DNA of 64,000 nucleotides from positions 434,001-498,000 of the forward strand of contig NZ_BMWT01000003.1 of NCBI RefSeq assembly GCF_014651375.1, written 5' to 3'. The first letter of the stretch is position 1. Every line of letters starts with the position of its first letter. Positions 37,165 through 49,135 of the stretch are shown in pieces. Position numbers and translations under genes: made by a program. The notes beneath the pieces were generated by a model. That model was not told where the DNA came from. It ran no database searches and saw only the letters and a list, made by a program, of their open reading frames with translations. Source of the DNA: Tateyamaria omphalii (GTDB lineage Bacteria; Pseudomonadota; Alphaproteobacteria; Rhodobacterales; Rhodobacteraceae).

Positions 37165-37803
37165 TCAGGGCGCCCAGGTCAGGAAATTGCGGATCATGCG
37201 CAGACCGATGTCTTGGCTTTTCTCGGGGTGGAATTGCATCCCCAGCATCGTGTCTCGCCCAACGACGGCAGTAACATCTCCACCGTAATCCACATGGGCG
37301 AGCCGCATGTCAGGGTCTGCGACCTCGAAATGATAGGAGTGTACGAAATAGGTGTGATCGCCGGTCGACACCCCTTCAAACACTGGGTGTTGCGCCTCCA
37401 GAACAAGGTCGTTCCACCCCATATGCGGCACCTTCAAAGCTGTATCTGACGGCGTGATTGGCACCACTTCACCATCGACCCAGCCCAAACCCGGCGTGTC
37501 GCTATACTCACGTCCCCACGCGGCCATCAACTGCATGCCCACGCAGATGCCCAGAAAGGGTTTCCCCTTTTTTTCAACGGCTTCGACAAGTGCGTCATAC
37601 ACGCCTGATCCACGCAGCGCTGCGGCGCAGGCGGGAAAGGCGCCGTCGCCCGGCAGCACGATCCGGTCGGCCTTGGCCACGACATCCGCGTCTGAGGTCA
37701 CCACAACTGTGCCTGCATCCGCCTCACGCGCCATGCGTTCGAACGCTTTTTCAGCCGAGTGCAGGTTGCCGCTTTCGTAGTCGATTAGGACTGTCAGGCT
37801 CAT
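37165..37803 (-). CDS. hisH: imidazole glycerol phosphate synthase glutaminase subunit
   Basis: Class-I glutamine amidotransferase of 212 residues that supplies ammonia to HisF. The nucleophile Cys lies in [11 protein letters not shown] near residues 81-91, and the His-Glu pair in [13 protein letters not shown] near 190-202. The N-terminus [22 protein letters not shown] is typical of HisH. Its start overlaps the hisB stop by 4 bp. It is convergent with hisE rather than joined to hisF. Confidence 0.97.
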   Translation of the reverse strand: MSLTVLIDYESGNLHSAEKAFERMAREADAGTVVVTSDADVVAKADRIVLPGDGAFPACAAALRGSGVYDALVEAVEKKGKPFLGICVGMQLMAAWGREYSDTPGLGWVDGEVVPITPSDTALKVPHMGWNDLVLEAQHPVFEGVSTGDHTYFVHSYHFEVADPDMRLAHVDYGGDVTAVVGRDTMLGMQFHPEKSQDIGLRMIRNFLTWAP

Positions 37804-38387
37804 AGGCTGCCCTTGGTCGACGGGATGGCGTCTGCGGTGCGCGGATCGACCTCAAGGGCCACGCGCAGCGCACGCGCAACCGCCTTGAAGGCCGCTTCGG
37901 CAATGTGGTGGCTGTTGATCCCGTGCAGCATGTCCACATGCAGCGTGATGCCGCCATGGGTGCTGAGCGCTTGGAAGAACTCGCGCACGAGCTCAGTGTC
38001 AAAGGTTCCGATTTTGGGCGTCGGCAGGTCCACGTTCCACACAAGGAAGGGCCGCCCCGACAGGTCCAGTGCCGCCCGGACAAGGGCATCATCCATCGGC
38101 AACAGGCAAGACCCGTAGCGCTGGATTCCCTTCTTGTTTCCAACGGCTTGGCTGAGCGCCTGCCCAATGGCGATGCCCACATCCTCGACCGTATGGTGGT
38201 CGTCGATATGCAGGTCCCCTTTGCACCGCACCGTCATGTCGATCAGCGCGTGGCGTGCCAGCTGATCCAGCATGTGGTCAAAGAATCCGACGCCGGTTTC
38301 GTTGTCGTATTGCCCCGTGCCATCAAGGTCGAGAGACACCGAGATATCGGTTTCCGCGGTGGTGCGGGTGAGGGTGGTGCTGCGCAT
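37800..38387 (-). CDS. hisB: imidazoleglycerol-phosphate dehydratase
   Basis: Dehydratase of 195 residues, sixth step of histidine synthesis. The start at 38387 has AGGAGG 6 bases upstream; the frame runs on to 38447 without support. The two manganese-binding signatures are present: [16 protein letters not shown] near residues 61-76 and [13 protein letters not shown] near 158-170. It is monofunctional, without the phosphatase domain seen in enterobacteria. It forms an operon with hisH. Confidence 0.97.
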   Translation of the reverse strand: MRSTTLTRTTAETDISVSLDLDGTGQYDNETGVGFFDHMLDQLARHALIDMTVRCKGDLHIDDHHTVEDVGIAIGQALSQAVGNKKGIQRYGSCLLPMDDALVRAALDLSGRPFLVWNVDLPTPKIGTFDTELVREFFQALSTHGGITLHVDMLHGINSHHIAEAAFKAVARALRVALEVDPRTADAIPSTKGSL

Positions 38388-38528
38388 CGCGCGCCTCCTG
38401 CCAATGGGTTCGCGTGCTTCTATAGGCGGGCAGAGCAGCGCCGCCAAGAGGCGCCCATCACGCTTGCAGGGACCTGTGCAGACGTGCCACTACGGGGGCA
38501 TGCACCTCAGTTGCCCAAGGCCTTGCCC

Positions 38529-38768
38529 ATGACCACTTGTGTTTTCATCCAAATCCGCTGTCGCCCCGGTTCCACCTACAAGGTCGCCGAAGAGATTGCG
38601 TTGCGTGAGATCCATTCCGAGCTTTATTCGACCTCGGGTGACTATGACCTGTTGATGAAGGTCTACATTCCTGAAGGTCAGGATGTCGGCAAATACATCA
38701 ACGATGAGTTGTTGGGTATCGACGACATCGAACGGTCGCTGACCACCATGACTTTCAAGGTATTCTAG
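38529..38768 (+). CDS. stand-alone Lrp/AsnC ligand-binding (RAM) domain protein
   Basis: Protein of 79 residues consisting only of the AsnC effector domain (CVFIQIRCRPGSTYKVAEEIALREIHS, then DYDLLMKVYIPEG and SLTTMTFKVF). It has no DNA-binding helix-turn-helix. Such short proteins form the same beta-barrel dimers and may bind amino acids or modulate full-length Lrp proteins. It is divergent from hisB and followed by a terminator. Confidence 0.88.
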   Translation: MTTCVFIQIRCRPGSTYKVAEEIALREIHSELYSTSGDYDLLMKVYIPEGQDVGKYINDELLGIDDIERSLTTMTFKVF

Positions 38769-38889
38769 GCATCTTTTGGGGCACGCCTCACGAGGTTGGG
38801 ATGTGTTGCCAGGTGGAGAAGGGCCGATTGATGTAATCGATCTGCTGGACCTTGGCGTGGCAACGCGTCGGTTCAATTGCATCCAAAAC

Positions 38890-38918
38890 AAAAAAGACCG
38901 CCAAGCGGCGGCCTTTTT
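38890..38918. terminator. bidirectional terminator
   Basis: Stem 38896-38902 with 38907-38913 (one mismatch), six A's before and five T's after. It can end the RAM-domain transcript on the plus strand and tRNA-Gly on the minus strand. Confidence 0.75.
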
Positions 38919-38941
38919 GTCACTCCCGTCAAGGAGGATTT

Positions 38942-39016
38942 TGGAGCGGGCGAGGCGATTCGAACGCCCGACCCTAACCTTGGCAAGGTTATGCTCTACC
39001 CCTGAGCTACGCCCGC
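38942..39016 (-). tRNA. tRNA-Gly (anticodon GCC), CCA encoded
   Basis: Minus-strand cloverleaf of 75 nt: acceptor GCGGGCG/CGCCCGC, D-loop with TAGCTCAGGGGTAGAGCA, anticodon loop TTGCCAA (GCC), T-arm GGGCG-TTCGAAT-CGCCT (one G-T pair), discriminator T and genomic CCA at 38942-38944. Confidence 0.97.
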
Positions 39017-39114
39017 TTCCTTGGGTGAGGCGTGGAATACTTTTACCCGCTTCGCGCTGCAAGCGGAAAATGGACAAGATTGCAAAAAATTTGCGAACAG
39101 GCGACGGAAGGCCG

Positions 39115-39513
39115 ATGACCTTGCGTAGAAGTCATATGATCCGCCACTCACGCGACACAATTGCGGTCCTTGCCCTGCTTTCTGCCTGTGCTTTTTCTCC
39201 GGCAGCCCAAGCTCATGACGGGCCGCATGGTCCCACCATGATGGCCCAGGTCGAGCGGGCCGTCATGGTGGGGCTTCAAGTGAACATACGGCTTACCCTC
39301 ACGGGGTTGGGTGGTCCGTTGGTCCTGCAGGCAATGTACGTTCCTGGCGCAACCGTACAGTTTGATGCACCGGTTGCCGTCAATTTCGCGGAGGATGTTC
39401 CAACGCGCGCAACCGTGACGTTCGCCACGCCGCCTCCGGCCAGCTTTATCCTGTTTCTGGACTTCGGCGTTGCGGGGCAAGGCGCGGTCACTGTCATTCC
39501 GTCACCTGTTTAG
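39115..39513 (+). CDS. small exported protein, unknown
   Basis: Protein of 132 residues from the ATG at 39115 (GGAAG 5 bases upstream); an ATG at 39136 is possible. A signal peptide (TIAVLALLSACAFSPAAQA) precedes HDGPHGPTMMAQVERA and then a beta-rich domain with alternating hydrophobic residues (VGLQVNIRLTLTGLGGPLVLQAM). It may be periplasmic, and the His-rich mature N-terminus could bind metal, which is speculation. The long frame starting at 38776 reads through the tRNA and is rejected. Confidence 0.65.
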   Translation: MTLRRSHMIRHSRDTIAVLALLSACAFSPAAQAHDGPHGPTMMAQVERAVMVGLQVNIRLTLTGLGGPLVLQAMYVPGATVQFDAPVAVNFAEDVPTRATVTFATPPPASFILFLDFGVAGQGAVTVIPSPV

Positions 39514-39539
39514 AACCAGCTCAACAGAAAGGATCCCAG

Positions 39540-39725
39540 ATGCACCTCAGCCTGTCCGCCGCCAAATCACTGACACTGGCCTTTGCGATTGTTCTTGGCT
39601 GTGTCGCATCAGGCGATGCAGAGCCGCGACTGGGGCGTCATGTAAGTGCTGGGATTGAGGTGGTCGGTAGCGTTCTTTTCACGGCCTCTGCCATCTTCGA
39701 TACGCAGATTGATACAGTGCGCTAG
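39540..39725 (+). CDS. small exported protein, unknown, 61 aa
   Basis: ATG preceded by AAAGGA, 26 bp after the previous gene. The signal peptide is clear (SLTLAFAIVLGCVASGDA), leaving about 34 mature residues (EPRLGRHVSAGIEVVGSVLFTA and on). It is probably co-transcribed with the secreted neighbour. The short length and lack of a known family keep confidence moderate. It overlaps the end of the convergent VOC gene by 4 bp. Confidence 0.5.
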   Translation: MHLSLSAAKSLTLAFAIVLGCVASGDAEPRLGRHVSAGIEVVGSVLFTASAIFDTQIDTVR

Positions 39726-40099
39726 GCGCGTTGGATCAGGTCCCAGCGGTTGCCAAAGGGGTCACGGAAGACAGCCACGGTTCCGTAAACCTCGTGCCGC
39801 GGTTCTTCTTCGAAATCGATCCCGCGTGCCGTTAGCCGTGCATGGTCTTGGGCAAAGTCATCCGAGTGCAAAAACAACCAGACCCGTCCACCGCCTTGGG
39901 CGCCGACGCTGGCGATCTGATCTGCGCCGTCCGCCCGCGCAATGATGATTGACGTTTGCGCACCGGGTGCGCGCACTTCGATCCAGCGTTTGCGCCCTTG
40001 ATCGATGTCGGCGACCAGTTCGAAACCCAGCGTGCCACAGAAAAAGTCCAGGCCTGCTTGGTAGTCCGGGACGAGGATGGAGAAGGATTGGATGTGCAT
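39722..40099 (-). CDS. VOC superfamily (glyoxalase-like) protein
   Basis: Protein of 125 residues starting at 40099 with MHIQSFSILVPDYQAGLDFFCGTLGFELVAD, the standard opening of a vicinal-oxygen-chelate domain. It ends with YGTVAVFRDPFGNRWDLIQ, the conserved final strand that carries a metal-ligand position. Such proteins include glyoxalases, dioxygenases and antibiotic-binding proteins; the substrate is open. The frame extends to 40183 but the added residues are not conserved in type. Confidence 0.88.
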   Translation of the reverse strand: MHIQSFSILVPDYQAGLDFFCGTLGFELVADIDQGRKRWIEVRAPGAQTSIIIARADGADQIASVGAQGGGRVWLFLHSDDFAQDHARLTARGIDFEEEPRHEVYGTVAVFRDPFGNRWDLIQRA

Positions 40100-40179
40100 G
40101 TCGGTACCGGGTGTGTAAGTTGGGCGCGGGCGTTGCGCGTATGTGTTTAAGCCTGATCCGGAGAGGTCGCAATTGTGTG

Positions 40180-40887
40180 TCAACGCTCGCCAGACTTCAG
40201 CGCCGACGTGAACGAAGGCACAAGCGATCGCGCATGCTCAGGCTCAAGTTGCCAAGAGCACGCGATTTCCCAGGCGAGTGCGGCTTGTTTGATGATCGGC
40301 GTAGGTGCGTCGGTCCAAGTGACTGTGTCAAAGAGGGGGTGATCGCGGCGTGCTTCGTCCCAGTCAATCACTGTCACATTGCCGTCCGTGTCGGTGAGGA
40401 TGTTGTCCGGGTTCAGGTCGCCGTGCACAAGCGTGGTTTCGAGGCTGATGGCCGACCAAGCGGCCCTGAGTTGGAAAACAAGATCCGTTGGCATTCCGGC
40501 CAGATCAATATCTCCCCCCGACGGCTCGGTCAGAAGATCGCGGGCGGATGCAAACCCGTCGCGTTGGGGCAGGTCAGCGGCGACGTTGTGAAGGCGGGAA
40601 ATTTTATCGGCAATCGTCTTAGGAGGTGTGGAGCCCCCTTCGCATAACGGTTCGCAGGTCCAACCGTCGACCAAGAAGGTGCCAAGGCTGGATCGCAATG
40701 GCGTGGGCACGCTCAGCCCGCAAGTCTCTGCATGCCGTGCGACAGGTAAGAGCCACGTTATCGCGGCCTCTGACCTCCGCGTGGATTTGAGCACGTGTTG
40801 GCCCACCCGCAGCACAGTGTTGCGGTGTCCGCCGGGCAGGGGGACGGGCGTACCCGTCAGGCCCCATGCGCCTAGCGGCGGGGTCAC
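40180..40887 (-). CDS. aminoglycoside-phosphotransferase-like kinase (APH family)
   Basis: Protein of 235 residues. The GTG start at 40887 overlaps the pyc stop as GTGA, which settles the start despite a longer open frame. The kinase core is present: LVHGDLNPDNILT near residue 147 (catalytic Asp and Asn) and VIDWDEARRDHP near 166 (metal Asp). The N-terminal lobe is short. Likely substrates are small alcohols or choline-like molecules rather than antibiotics, but none is shown. It is translationally coupled to pyruvate carboxylase. Confidence 0.82.
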   Translation of the reverse strand: MTPPLGAWGLTGTPVPLPGGHRNTVLRVGQHVLKSTRRSEAAITWLLPVARHAETCGLSVPTPLRSSLGTFLVDGWTCEPLCEGGSTPPKTIADKISRLHNVAADLPQRDGFASARDLLTEPSGGDIDLAGMPTDLVFQLRAAWSAISLETTLVHGDLNPDNILTDTDGNVTVIDWDEARRDHPLFDTVTWTDAPTPIIKQAALAWEIACSWQLEPEHARSLVPSFTSALKSGER

Positions 40888-43800
40888 TCCAATTCGACCA
40901 GCAGATCCTTGGCGTCGATCTGGCCGCCGGCCGAAACGTGCACGGCTTTGACAACCGCGTCGCGCTCGGCGTGGATGCCGGTTTCCATCTTCATGGCTTC
41001 GATGGTCAGAAGAAGGTCGCCTTCGCAAACCTCTTGTCCGGCTGTGACGCCGACGCTGGCCACAACACCCGGCATGGGTGCGCCAACATGGCTGGCGTTG
41101 CCATCTTCGGCCTTGGGCCGAGAGATTGTCTGCGACTTCACCAGACGGTTTGGTACGCGGATCGTGCGCGGTTGGCCGTTGAGCTCGAAGAACACGCGCA
41201 CTTCGCCGTCTTCGTTGGTTTCACCCACTGCTTGCAGACGAATTTCCAACGTCTTGCCCGGATCGATTTCTGCCGTGATCTCTTCGCCGGGCTTCATACC
41301 GTAGAAGAAGGTTTTGGTCGGCAGAGCCCTGACAGGGCCATAGGTGCGGTGACGCCCCATGTAATCAAGGAACACCTTGGGATACATCAGGTAGCCCGAC
41401 AGATCTTCGTCATCGATGGCCTTGCCTTCGAGTTGGCCGGACAGGTCGGCGCGTGTGTTTTCCAGGTCGACCGGCGGCACATCTGCGCCGGGGCGGGCCG
41501 TATTGGGCTCTTCGCCCTTGAGCACTTTTTGCTGGATGCCATGCGGGAAGCCGCCGGGAGGTTGGCCAAGATTGCCGCGCATCATGTCGACAACGCTGTC
41601 GGGGAAGGCTACCTCTTTGTCAGGGTCCTCGACCTCGTCACGGGTCAGCCCCTGTGACACCATCATCAGGGCCATGTCACCAACCACTTTGGATGATGGA
41701 GTGACTTTCACGATGTCGCCGAACATCTGGTTCACGTCTGCATAGGTGCGCGCAACTTCGTGCCAGCGTTCTTCGAGGCCAAGACTGCGCGCCTGTGCCT
41801 TGAGGTTGGTGAATTGGCCGCCCGGCATTTCGTGCAGGTAGACCTCGGAGGAGGGGGCCTGCATGCCACTTTCAAACGCCGCATAATGCGCGCGCACTGC
41901 CTCCCAGTAGTCGGAGATGTCGCGGACCGCGTTTATGTCGAGCCCGGTGTCGCGGTCGGTGTTTTCCAGCGCTTCGACAACGGTGCCGAGTGTGGCTTGC
42001 GACGTGTTGCCTGATAGCGCGTCCATTGCGCAATCAACTGCGTCCACGCCCGCTTCGGCTGCGGCCAGAATCGTCGCAACCGCTACACCGGCGGTGTCGT
42101 GGGTATGGAAATGGATGGGCAGGCCGACCTCTTGCTTCAGGGCGCGGATCAACTGCTTGGCCGCAGCGGGTTTAAGGAGGCCCGCCATGTCCTTGAGGCC
42201 CAGTACGTGGGCGCCTGCATCTTTCAGCTGATTGCCCATGTCGACATAGTATTTCAGGTCATACTTGGCCCGGTCCGGGTCCATGATGTCGCCGGTATAG
42301 CAGATCGTGCCTTCGCAGATCTTGTTCTGCTCTTGGACCGCATCCATGGCGACGCGCATGTTTTCAACCCAGTTCAGGCTGTCGAAGACGCGGAAGACGT
42401 CGATGCCGGTGTCTGCGGCGACGCGCACGAATTCCTGCACCACGTTGTCTGGGTAGTTGGTGTAACCCACACCATTGGCCCCGCGCAGCAGCATCTGGGT
42501 CATCAAGTTCGGCATACGCTCGCGCAGATCGCGCAGGCGCTGCCACGGGCATTCCTGCAAGAAGCGGTAGGCGACGTCGAAGGTCGCACCGCCCCAGCAT
42601 TCCATCGAGAAGAGCTGCGGCAGGTTGGCGGCGTAGGCGGGTGCCACCTTGATCATGTCATAGCTGCGCATCCGCGTGGCGAGCAGAGACTGATGCCCGT
42701 CGCGCATGGTGGTGTCAGTGATCAGCAATTGCTGTTGCGATTTCATCCAGTCCGCAACGGCCTGAGGGCCCTTTTGTTCCAGCAGATTGCGTGTGCCCAT
42801 CTGGTGGGACGGATCGGCCTGCAGCGATGGTGGCTTCGGGTCCTTGATGTCGGCGCGGGGGCTGGGGCGGTCCTTGACCTCCGGGTGACCGTTCACGGTG
42901 ATATCCGCGATGTAGGTCAGAACCTTGGTGCCGCGGTCGCGGCGGCGGGGGAATTGGAACAGTTCAGGTGTCTCGTCGATGAACTTAGTTGTGTATTCGT
43001 TCGACAGGAAGGTCGGGTGCTTTAGCAGGTTTTCGACAAAGGCGATGTTGGTCGAAACGCCCCGGATGCGGAACTCGCGCAGGGCGCGGTCCATGCGGGC
43101 GATGGCGATCTCGGGTGTTGGGCCTTTGGATGTCACCTTGGTCAGCAGGCTGTCGTAGTAGCGGGTGATGACGCCGCCCGCGTAAGCCGTACCGCCGTCG
43201 AGACGTATGCCCATCCCGGTGGCCGACCGGTAAGCGGTAATGCGGCCATAATCGGGGATGAAGTTGTTCTGTGGGTCTTCGGTGGTCACCCGCGTTTGCA
43301 GGGCGTGGCCGGTCAGGACGATGTCCTTTTGGCTGGCCTTGCCAGTCGCTTCGTCAATCGGTTTGCCTTCAGCGATCAGTATCTGGGCGCGTACGATGTC
43401 GATCCCGGTGACCTCCTCGGTCACCGTGTGTTCGACCTGCACACGGGGGTTCACTTCGATGAAGTAGAACTTGGACGTTTCCATATCCATCAGGAACTCG
43501 ACCGTGCCCGCGCATTCGTAGTTCACGTGCTTACAAATCTTGTAGCCAAGGTCGCAGATCTCGGCCCGCTGCTTGTCCGTCAGGTAGGGGGCGGGGGCAC
43601 GTTCCACGACCTTCTGGTTGCGGCGCTGGACCGAGCAGTCGCGTTCAAAGAGGTGATACATGCCGCCGTGTTTGTCGCCGAGGATTTGTACTTCGACATG
43701 GCGCGCGCGGGTGATCATCTTTTCCAGATACCCTTCGCCGTTGCCGAAGGCTGCTTCTGCCTCGCGGCGGCCTTCGAGCACTTTCTCCTCGACTTCCGCT

Positions 43801-44330
43801 TCGCCCATGATGGGGCGCATCCCGCGTCCGCCGCCGCCCCATGAGGCTTTGAGCATCAAAGGGTAACCGATTTCCTTGGCTTCTTTCCGGATGGCGTCCA
43901 TGTCGTCGCCCAGCACTTCGGTAGCGGGAATGACAGGAACGCCAGCAGCGATGGCGACCTTGCGAGCGCTGGCCTTGTCACCAAGGGCACGCATGGTTTC
44001 GGATTTGGGGCCGATGAAGGTGATGCCGTTCTTTTCGCAGGCATCCACGAAATCGGGGTTTTCCGACAGCAGGCCATAGCCTGGGTGGATGGCGTCAGCC
44101 CCGCTTTCGCGGGCGACGCGGATCATTTCGTCGATGCTCAGATAGGCGGCAACTGGCCCGAGTCCCTCGCCGATACGGTAGGCTTCGTCCGCTTTGAAGC
44201 GGTGCAGGCCCAGCTTGTCTTCCTCGGCAAAGACGGCGACCGTCTTTTTCCCCATTTCGTTGGCTGCGCGCATGATGCGGATTGCGATCTCACCGCGGTT
44301 GGCGATGAGAATCTTTTGGAAATCGGGCAT
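40884..44330 (-). CDS. pyc: pyruvate carboxylase
   Basis: Biotin enzyme of 1148 residues that carboxylates pyruvate to oxaloacetate. The start at 44330 gives MPDFQKILIANRGEIAIRI. Domains in order: biotin carboxylase with ATP-grasp (WGGGGRGM near residue 168), carboxyltransferase TIM barrel (ITDTTMRDGHQSLLATR near 536, HTHDTAGVA near 737), allosteric/tetramerisation region, and biotin carrier with Lys1114 in EAMKMET. All parts are full length, so this is the single-chain alpha4 form. Confidence 0.97.
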   Translation of the reverse strand: MPDFQKILIANRGEIAIRIMRAANEMGKKTVAVFAEEDKLGLHRFKADEAYRIGEGLGPVAAYLSIDEMIRVARESGADAIHPGYGLLSENPDFVDACEKNGITFIGPKSETMRALGDKASARKVAIAAGVPVIPATEVLGDDMDAIRKEAKEIGYPLMLKASWGGGGRGMRPIMGEAEVEEKVLEGRREAEAAFGNGEGYLEKMITRARHVEVQILGDKHGGMYHLFERDCSVQRRNQKVVERAPAPYLTDKQRAEICDLGYKICKHVNYECAGTVEFLMDMETSKFYFIEVNPRVQVEHTVTEEVTGIDIVRAQILIAEGKPIDEATGKASQKDIVLTGHALQTRVTTEDPQNNFIPDYGRITAYRSATGMGIRLDGGTAYAGGVITRYYDSLLTKVTSKGPTPEIAIARMDRALREFRIRGVSTNIAFVENLLKHPTFLSNEYTTKFIDETPELFQFPRRRDRGTKVLTYIADITVNGHPEVKDRPSPRADIKDPKPPSLQADPSHQMGTRNLLEQKGPQAVADWMKSQQQLLITDTTMRDGHQSLLATRMRSYDMIKVAPAYAANLPQLFSMECWGGATFDVAYRFLQECPWQRLRDLRERMPNLMTQMLLRGANGVGYTNYPDNVVQEFVRVAADTGIDVFRVFDSLNWVENMRVAMDAVQEQNKICEGTICYTGDIMDPDRAKYDLKYYVDMGNQLKDAGAHVLGLKDMAGLLKPAAAKQLIRALKQEVGLPIHFHTHDTAGVAVATILAAAEAGVDAVDCAMDALSGNTSQATLGTVVEALENTDRDTGLDINAVRDISDYWEAVRAHYAAFESGMQAPSSEVYLHEMPGGQFTNLKAQARSLGLEERWHEVARTYADVNQMFGDIVKVTPSSKVVGDMALMMVSQGLTRDEVEDPDKEVAFPDSVVDMMRGNLGQPPGGFPHGIQQKVLKGEEPNTARPGADVPPVDLENTRADLSGQLEGKAIDDEDLSGYLMYPKVFLDYMGRHRTYGPVRALPTKTFFYGMKPGEEITAEIDPGKTLEIRLQAVGETNEDGEVRVFFELNGQPRTIRVPNRLVKSQTISRPKAEDGNASHVGAPMPGVVASVGVTAGQEVCEGDLLLTIEAMKMETGIHAERDAVVKAVHVSAGGQIDAKDLLVELE

Positions 44331-44508
44331 GGTCGCTCCCCCCGGGGCCGTATTTTGCAGTCGCGGCATTCTCTATGATGTTTACGTGACGCAAACAATA
44401 CGTGGTTGTGGGTAGATTGACCGGCAGGAGAAAAGGTGCCCGGTGGATGACCGGCTGTGACGTCTGGGCACTCAGTCAATACTCACCTGATGCCGACCTG
44501 TGTCGCCG

Positions 44509-45648
44509 CTAGGCGTGTTGGAAGGGTTTAGGCAGGTCCTGCAGCGTCCGCGCTCCGAGTTGGCCCATATTGGCCTTCAAGTCTTCGGACAGGATATGGC
44601 AGAGATGATCGATGCCATCCGGTCCGAGTGCGGCAAGCGCGTAGTGCCATGCGCGACCCAGCATGATGAAATCAGCGCCCGATGCCATGGCGCGCAAAAT
44701 GTCCAATCCGCCTTCGACACCGCTGTCAAAGATGATTGGCAGGCGTGTAGCGCGGCGTACGGCTGGCAGGACCTCGATTGTGGCGGGGGCGGCATCGAAT
44801 TGTCGGCCGGCGTGGTTCGACACCCAGATCGCATCGACGCCGAGCCCTTCGAGCCGCTCGGCATCCGTGCCTCGCATGACGCCCTTTACGACGAAGGGTC
44901 CGTCCCAAGCATCACGCAGCCACGACACATAGTCCCAATCCGGCGAGGTACGCAGCAAGTATCCGACATGCGCCGTCACAGGCAGGTTCTTGGTTGCCGC
45001 TGTGGCATAGGCATCCAGCATTCGCATATGTGGCATGCCCTTGCGCGCCATCGCCACTGCCCATGCTGGTCGCATGGCAACCTGAGCCATCAGGCGCGGT
45101 GTCAGACGAGGTGGGTTGGTAATGCCGGACCGTGTTTGCCGTTCCCGCCGGGATGCCACGGGCACATCGACGGTCAGCACCAATGTCTTGAACCCGGCAG
45201 CGCGGGCGCGGTCTAGCATGTCCTTGCGAATGCCCTCGTCACGCGGCGGATACATCTGGAACCACGCATCCTCACCCAGAACTGGAGCGACATCCTCGGG
45301 TGATGCTGCCGCCACTGTGGACAAGGTGTAGGGCATGCCCAAGCGCGCTGCACCTTGCGACAAGTGGCGTTCGGCGTCGGGCCACATCAGTCCGGACATT
45401 CCAACTGGAGCGATGCCAAAGGGCAGGGCGCGCTGTTGTCCCAACAGGTTCGTTGAAAGATTGGCTTCGAATTCGCCATGCAGAATGGACGGTAACAGCC
45501 CCACGCGATCAAGCGCTGTGCGATTGCGACAACGCGTGGCCTCGTCCCCGGTTCCGCTGTCCAGGTACTCCCAAACGAATTTCGGGATTCGTTGGCGAGC
45601 GCGGTCGCGCAGATCGCTGAGGGCGGGATAGCGGCTGTTCAGATCCAT
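44509..45648 (-). CDS. lldD: FMN-dependent alpha-hydroxy acid dehydrogenase (L-lactate dehydrogenase type)
   Basis: TIM-barrel flavoenzyme of 379 residues from the ATG at 45648. It opens with LSDLRDRARQRIPKFVWEYLDSGTGDEAT, the family N-terminus. WVSNHAGRQFDAAPATIEVLP near residue 265 contains the catalytic His and substrate Arg (usually SNHGGRQLD; here SNHAGRQFD), and IIFDSGVEGGLDILRAMASGAD near 297 binds FMN phosphate. It may oxidise L-lactate, mandelate or glycolate; lactate is most common. Upstream of pyc in the same direction, consistent with lactate-to-oxaloacetate flow. Confidence 0.85.
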   Translation of the reverse strand: MDLNSRYPALSDLRDRARQRIPKFVWEYLDSGTGDEATRCRNRTALDRVGLLPSILHGEFEANLSTNLLGQQRALPFGIAPVGMSGLMWPDAERHLSQGAARLGMPYTLSTVAAASPEDVAPVLGEDAWFQMYPPRDEGIRKDMLDRARAAGFKTLVLTVDVPVASRRERQTRSGITNPPRLTPRLMAQVAMRPAWAVAMARKGMPHMRMLDAYATAATKNLPVTAHVGYLLRTSPDWDYVSWLRDAWDGPFVVKGVMRGTDAERLEGLGVDAIWVSNHAGRQFDAAPATIEVLPAVRRATRLPIIFDSGVEGGLDILRAMASGADFIMLGRAWHYALAALGPDGIDHLCHILSEDLKANMGQLGARTLQDLPKPFQHA

Positions 45649-45812
45649 GCGCGGGACTATGGAGATGGGCGCGTAGGGCTGCAAGGCGTTGAATTTGCGA
45701 ACGCTCTGCCTGTTGGGCTTTCCGAACTGCGGTTTCGAAAAGGGCAAAAGAGGGTGGAACATGGCGTGAACATCAGTCTTTTCCTTTGAGCGCTGTCGCG
45801 ATACATTGTGGC

Positions 45813-48238
<2,426 letters not shown>

Positions 48239-48242
<4 letters not shown>

Positions 48243-49135
48243 GATGTGACAATACCAAGAGGATCGTTTTGTCTAGGATTCAGCGCTCCTAACTTGTCGG
48301 GGTTGCGCATCATATACATCCAACAGATCAAGCCACTGGTGTTTAGCGCCACAGTGACAAGCGCTTCGGTCTGACCGTCTTTGGTCATCAGCACCGCCGG
48401 GTGGCCATTCGCCGTGACCTGTGTCGGCACCAGACGCCCGGCATTTTTCAACGTAACCGCGTGCGAGACCTGAACGATATCGTCCGGACCAACGAGCGGG
48501 CGGCGGGCCGCGCGTGCCTTGGCGCCGCCATCCGAGATCGAGACGGCATCGTCAGACAGATAAGCCTTGGCCGCGTCAAGATCGTTGCTGGCAATGGCGG
48601 CAAGAAAGCCGCTGATCTGGGCGGCGCGTCTGCTTGCGGGTTGGGTCAGGTCCGGGGCCGATTGCGCAACGCGGCGGTGCGCGCGGCTGACCAATTGGCG
48701 ACAGGCGGCTTCGGATTTGCCCAACGTCTGGGCGATGTCGGCATAGGACGCATCGAACGCCTCGCGCAGGACAAATGCGGCGCGTTCACTGGTGGGCAAC
48801 GTGTCCATCACCCAGAGCAAGGCGAGTTCGCATTCTTGCGCTTGGGCAAAGCTGTCTTCCGCCGTGTTTTCATCTACGATCAATGGCTCGGGCAGCCATG
48901 GTCCAACATAGGATTCCCGCCGCGTTTTGGCCCGTCGCAGGCTGTCGATGGCCACCCGTGTTGCGGCGGTGCGCAACCATGCGGCCGGTGTTCGGATGGC
49001 GGCATGATCCGCTGCGGCCCACTTGAGCCACGTGTCCTGTACTGCGTCTTCGGCGGCGGCCCTTTCACCGAGCATGCGATAGCACAGGGCCGTCAGCATC
49101 GGCCGCTGTGCTTCGAATTGGTCGGTCCACGTCAT
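48239..49135 (-). CDS. ECF41-type sigma factor with fused SnoaL-like C-terminal domain
   Basis: Extracytoplasmic-function sigma factor of 298 residues. The sigma-2 region (MLTALCYRMLGERAAAEDAVQDTWLKW) is followed by a WLPEPL linker, sigma-4 (ADIAQTLGKSEAACRQLVSRA) and a ~100-residue extension with DGGAK and the terminal NPDKL. These linker and tail motifs are those of group ECF41, where the extension replaces an anti-sigma factor. DGGAK differs from the usual DGGGK. It overlaps the AhpD-like gene by 4 bp, the classic partner, and a matching promoter lies upstream of the operon. Confidence 0.9.

Noticed and set aside
38776-39513. 245-residue frame that begins before tRNA-Gly
   Set aside because: It reads through the terminator and the tRNA gene. 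Only the part from 39115, with ribosome site and signal peptide, looks real.
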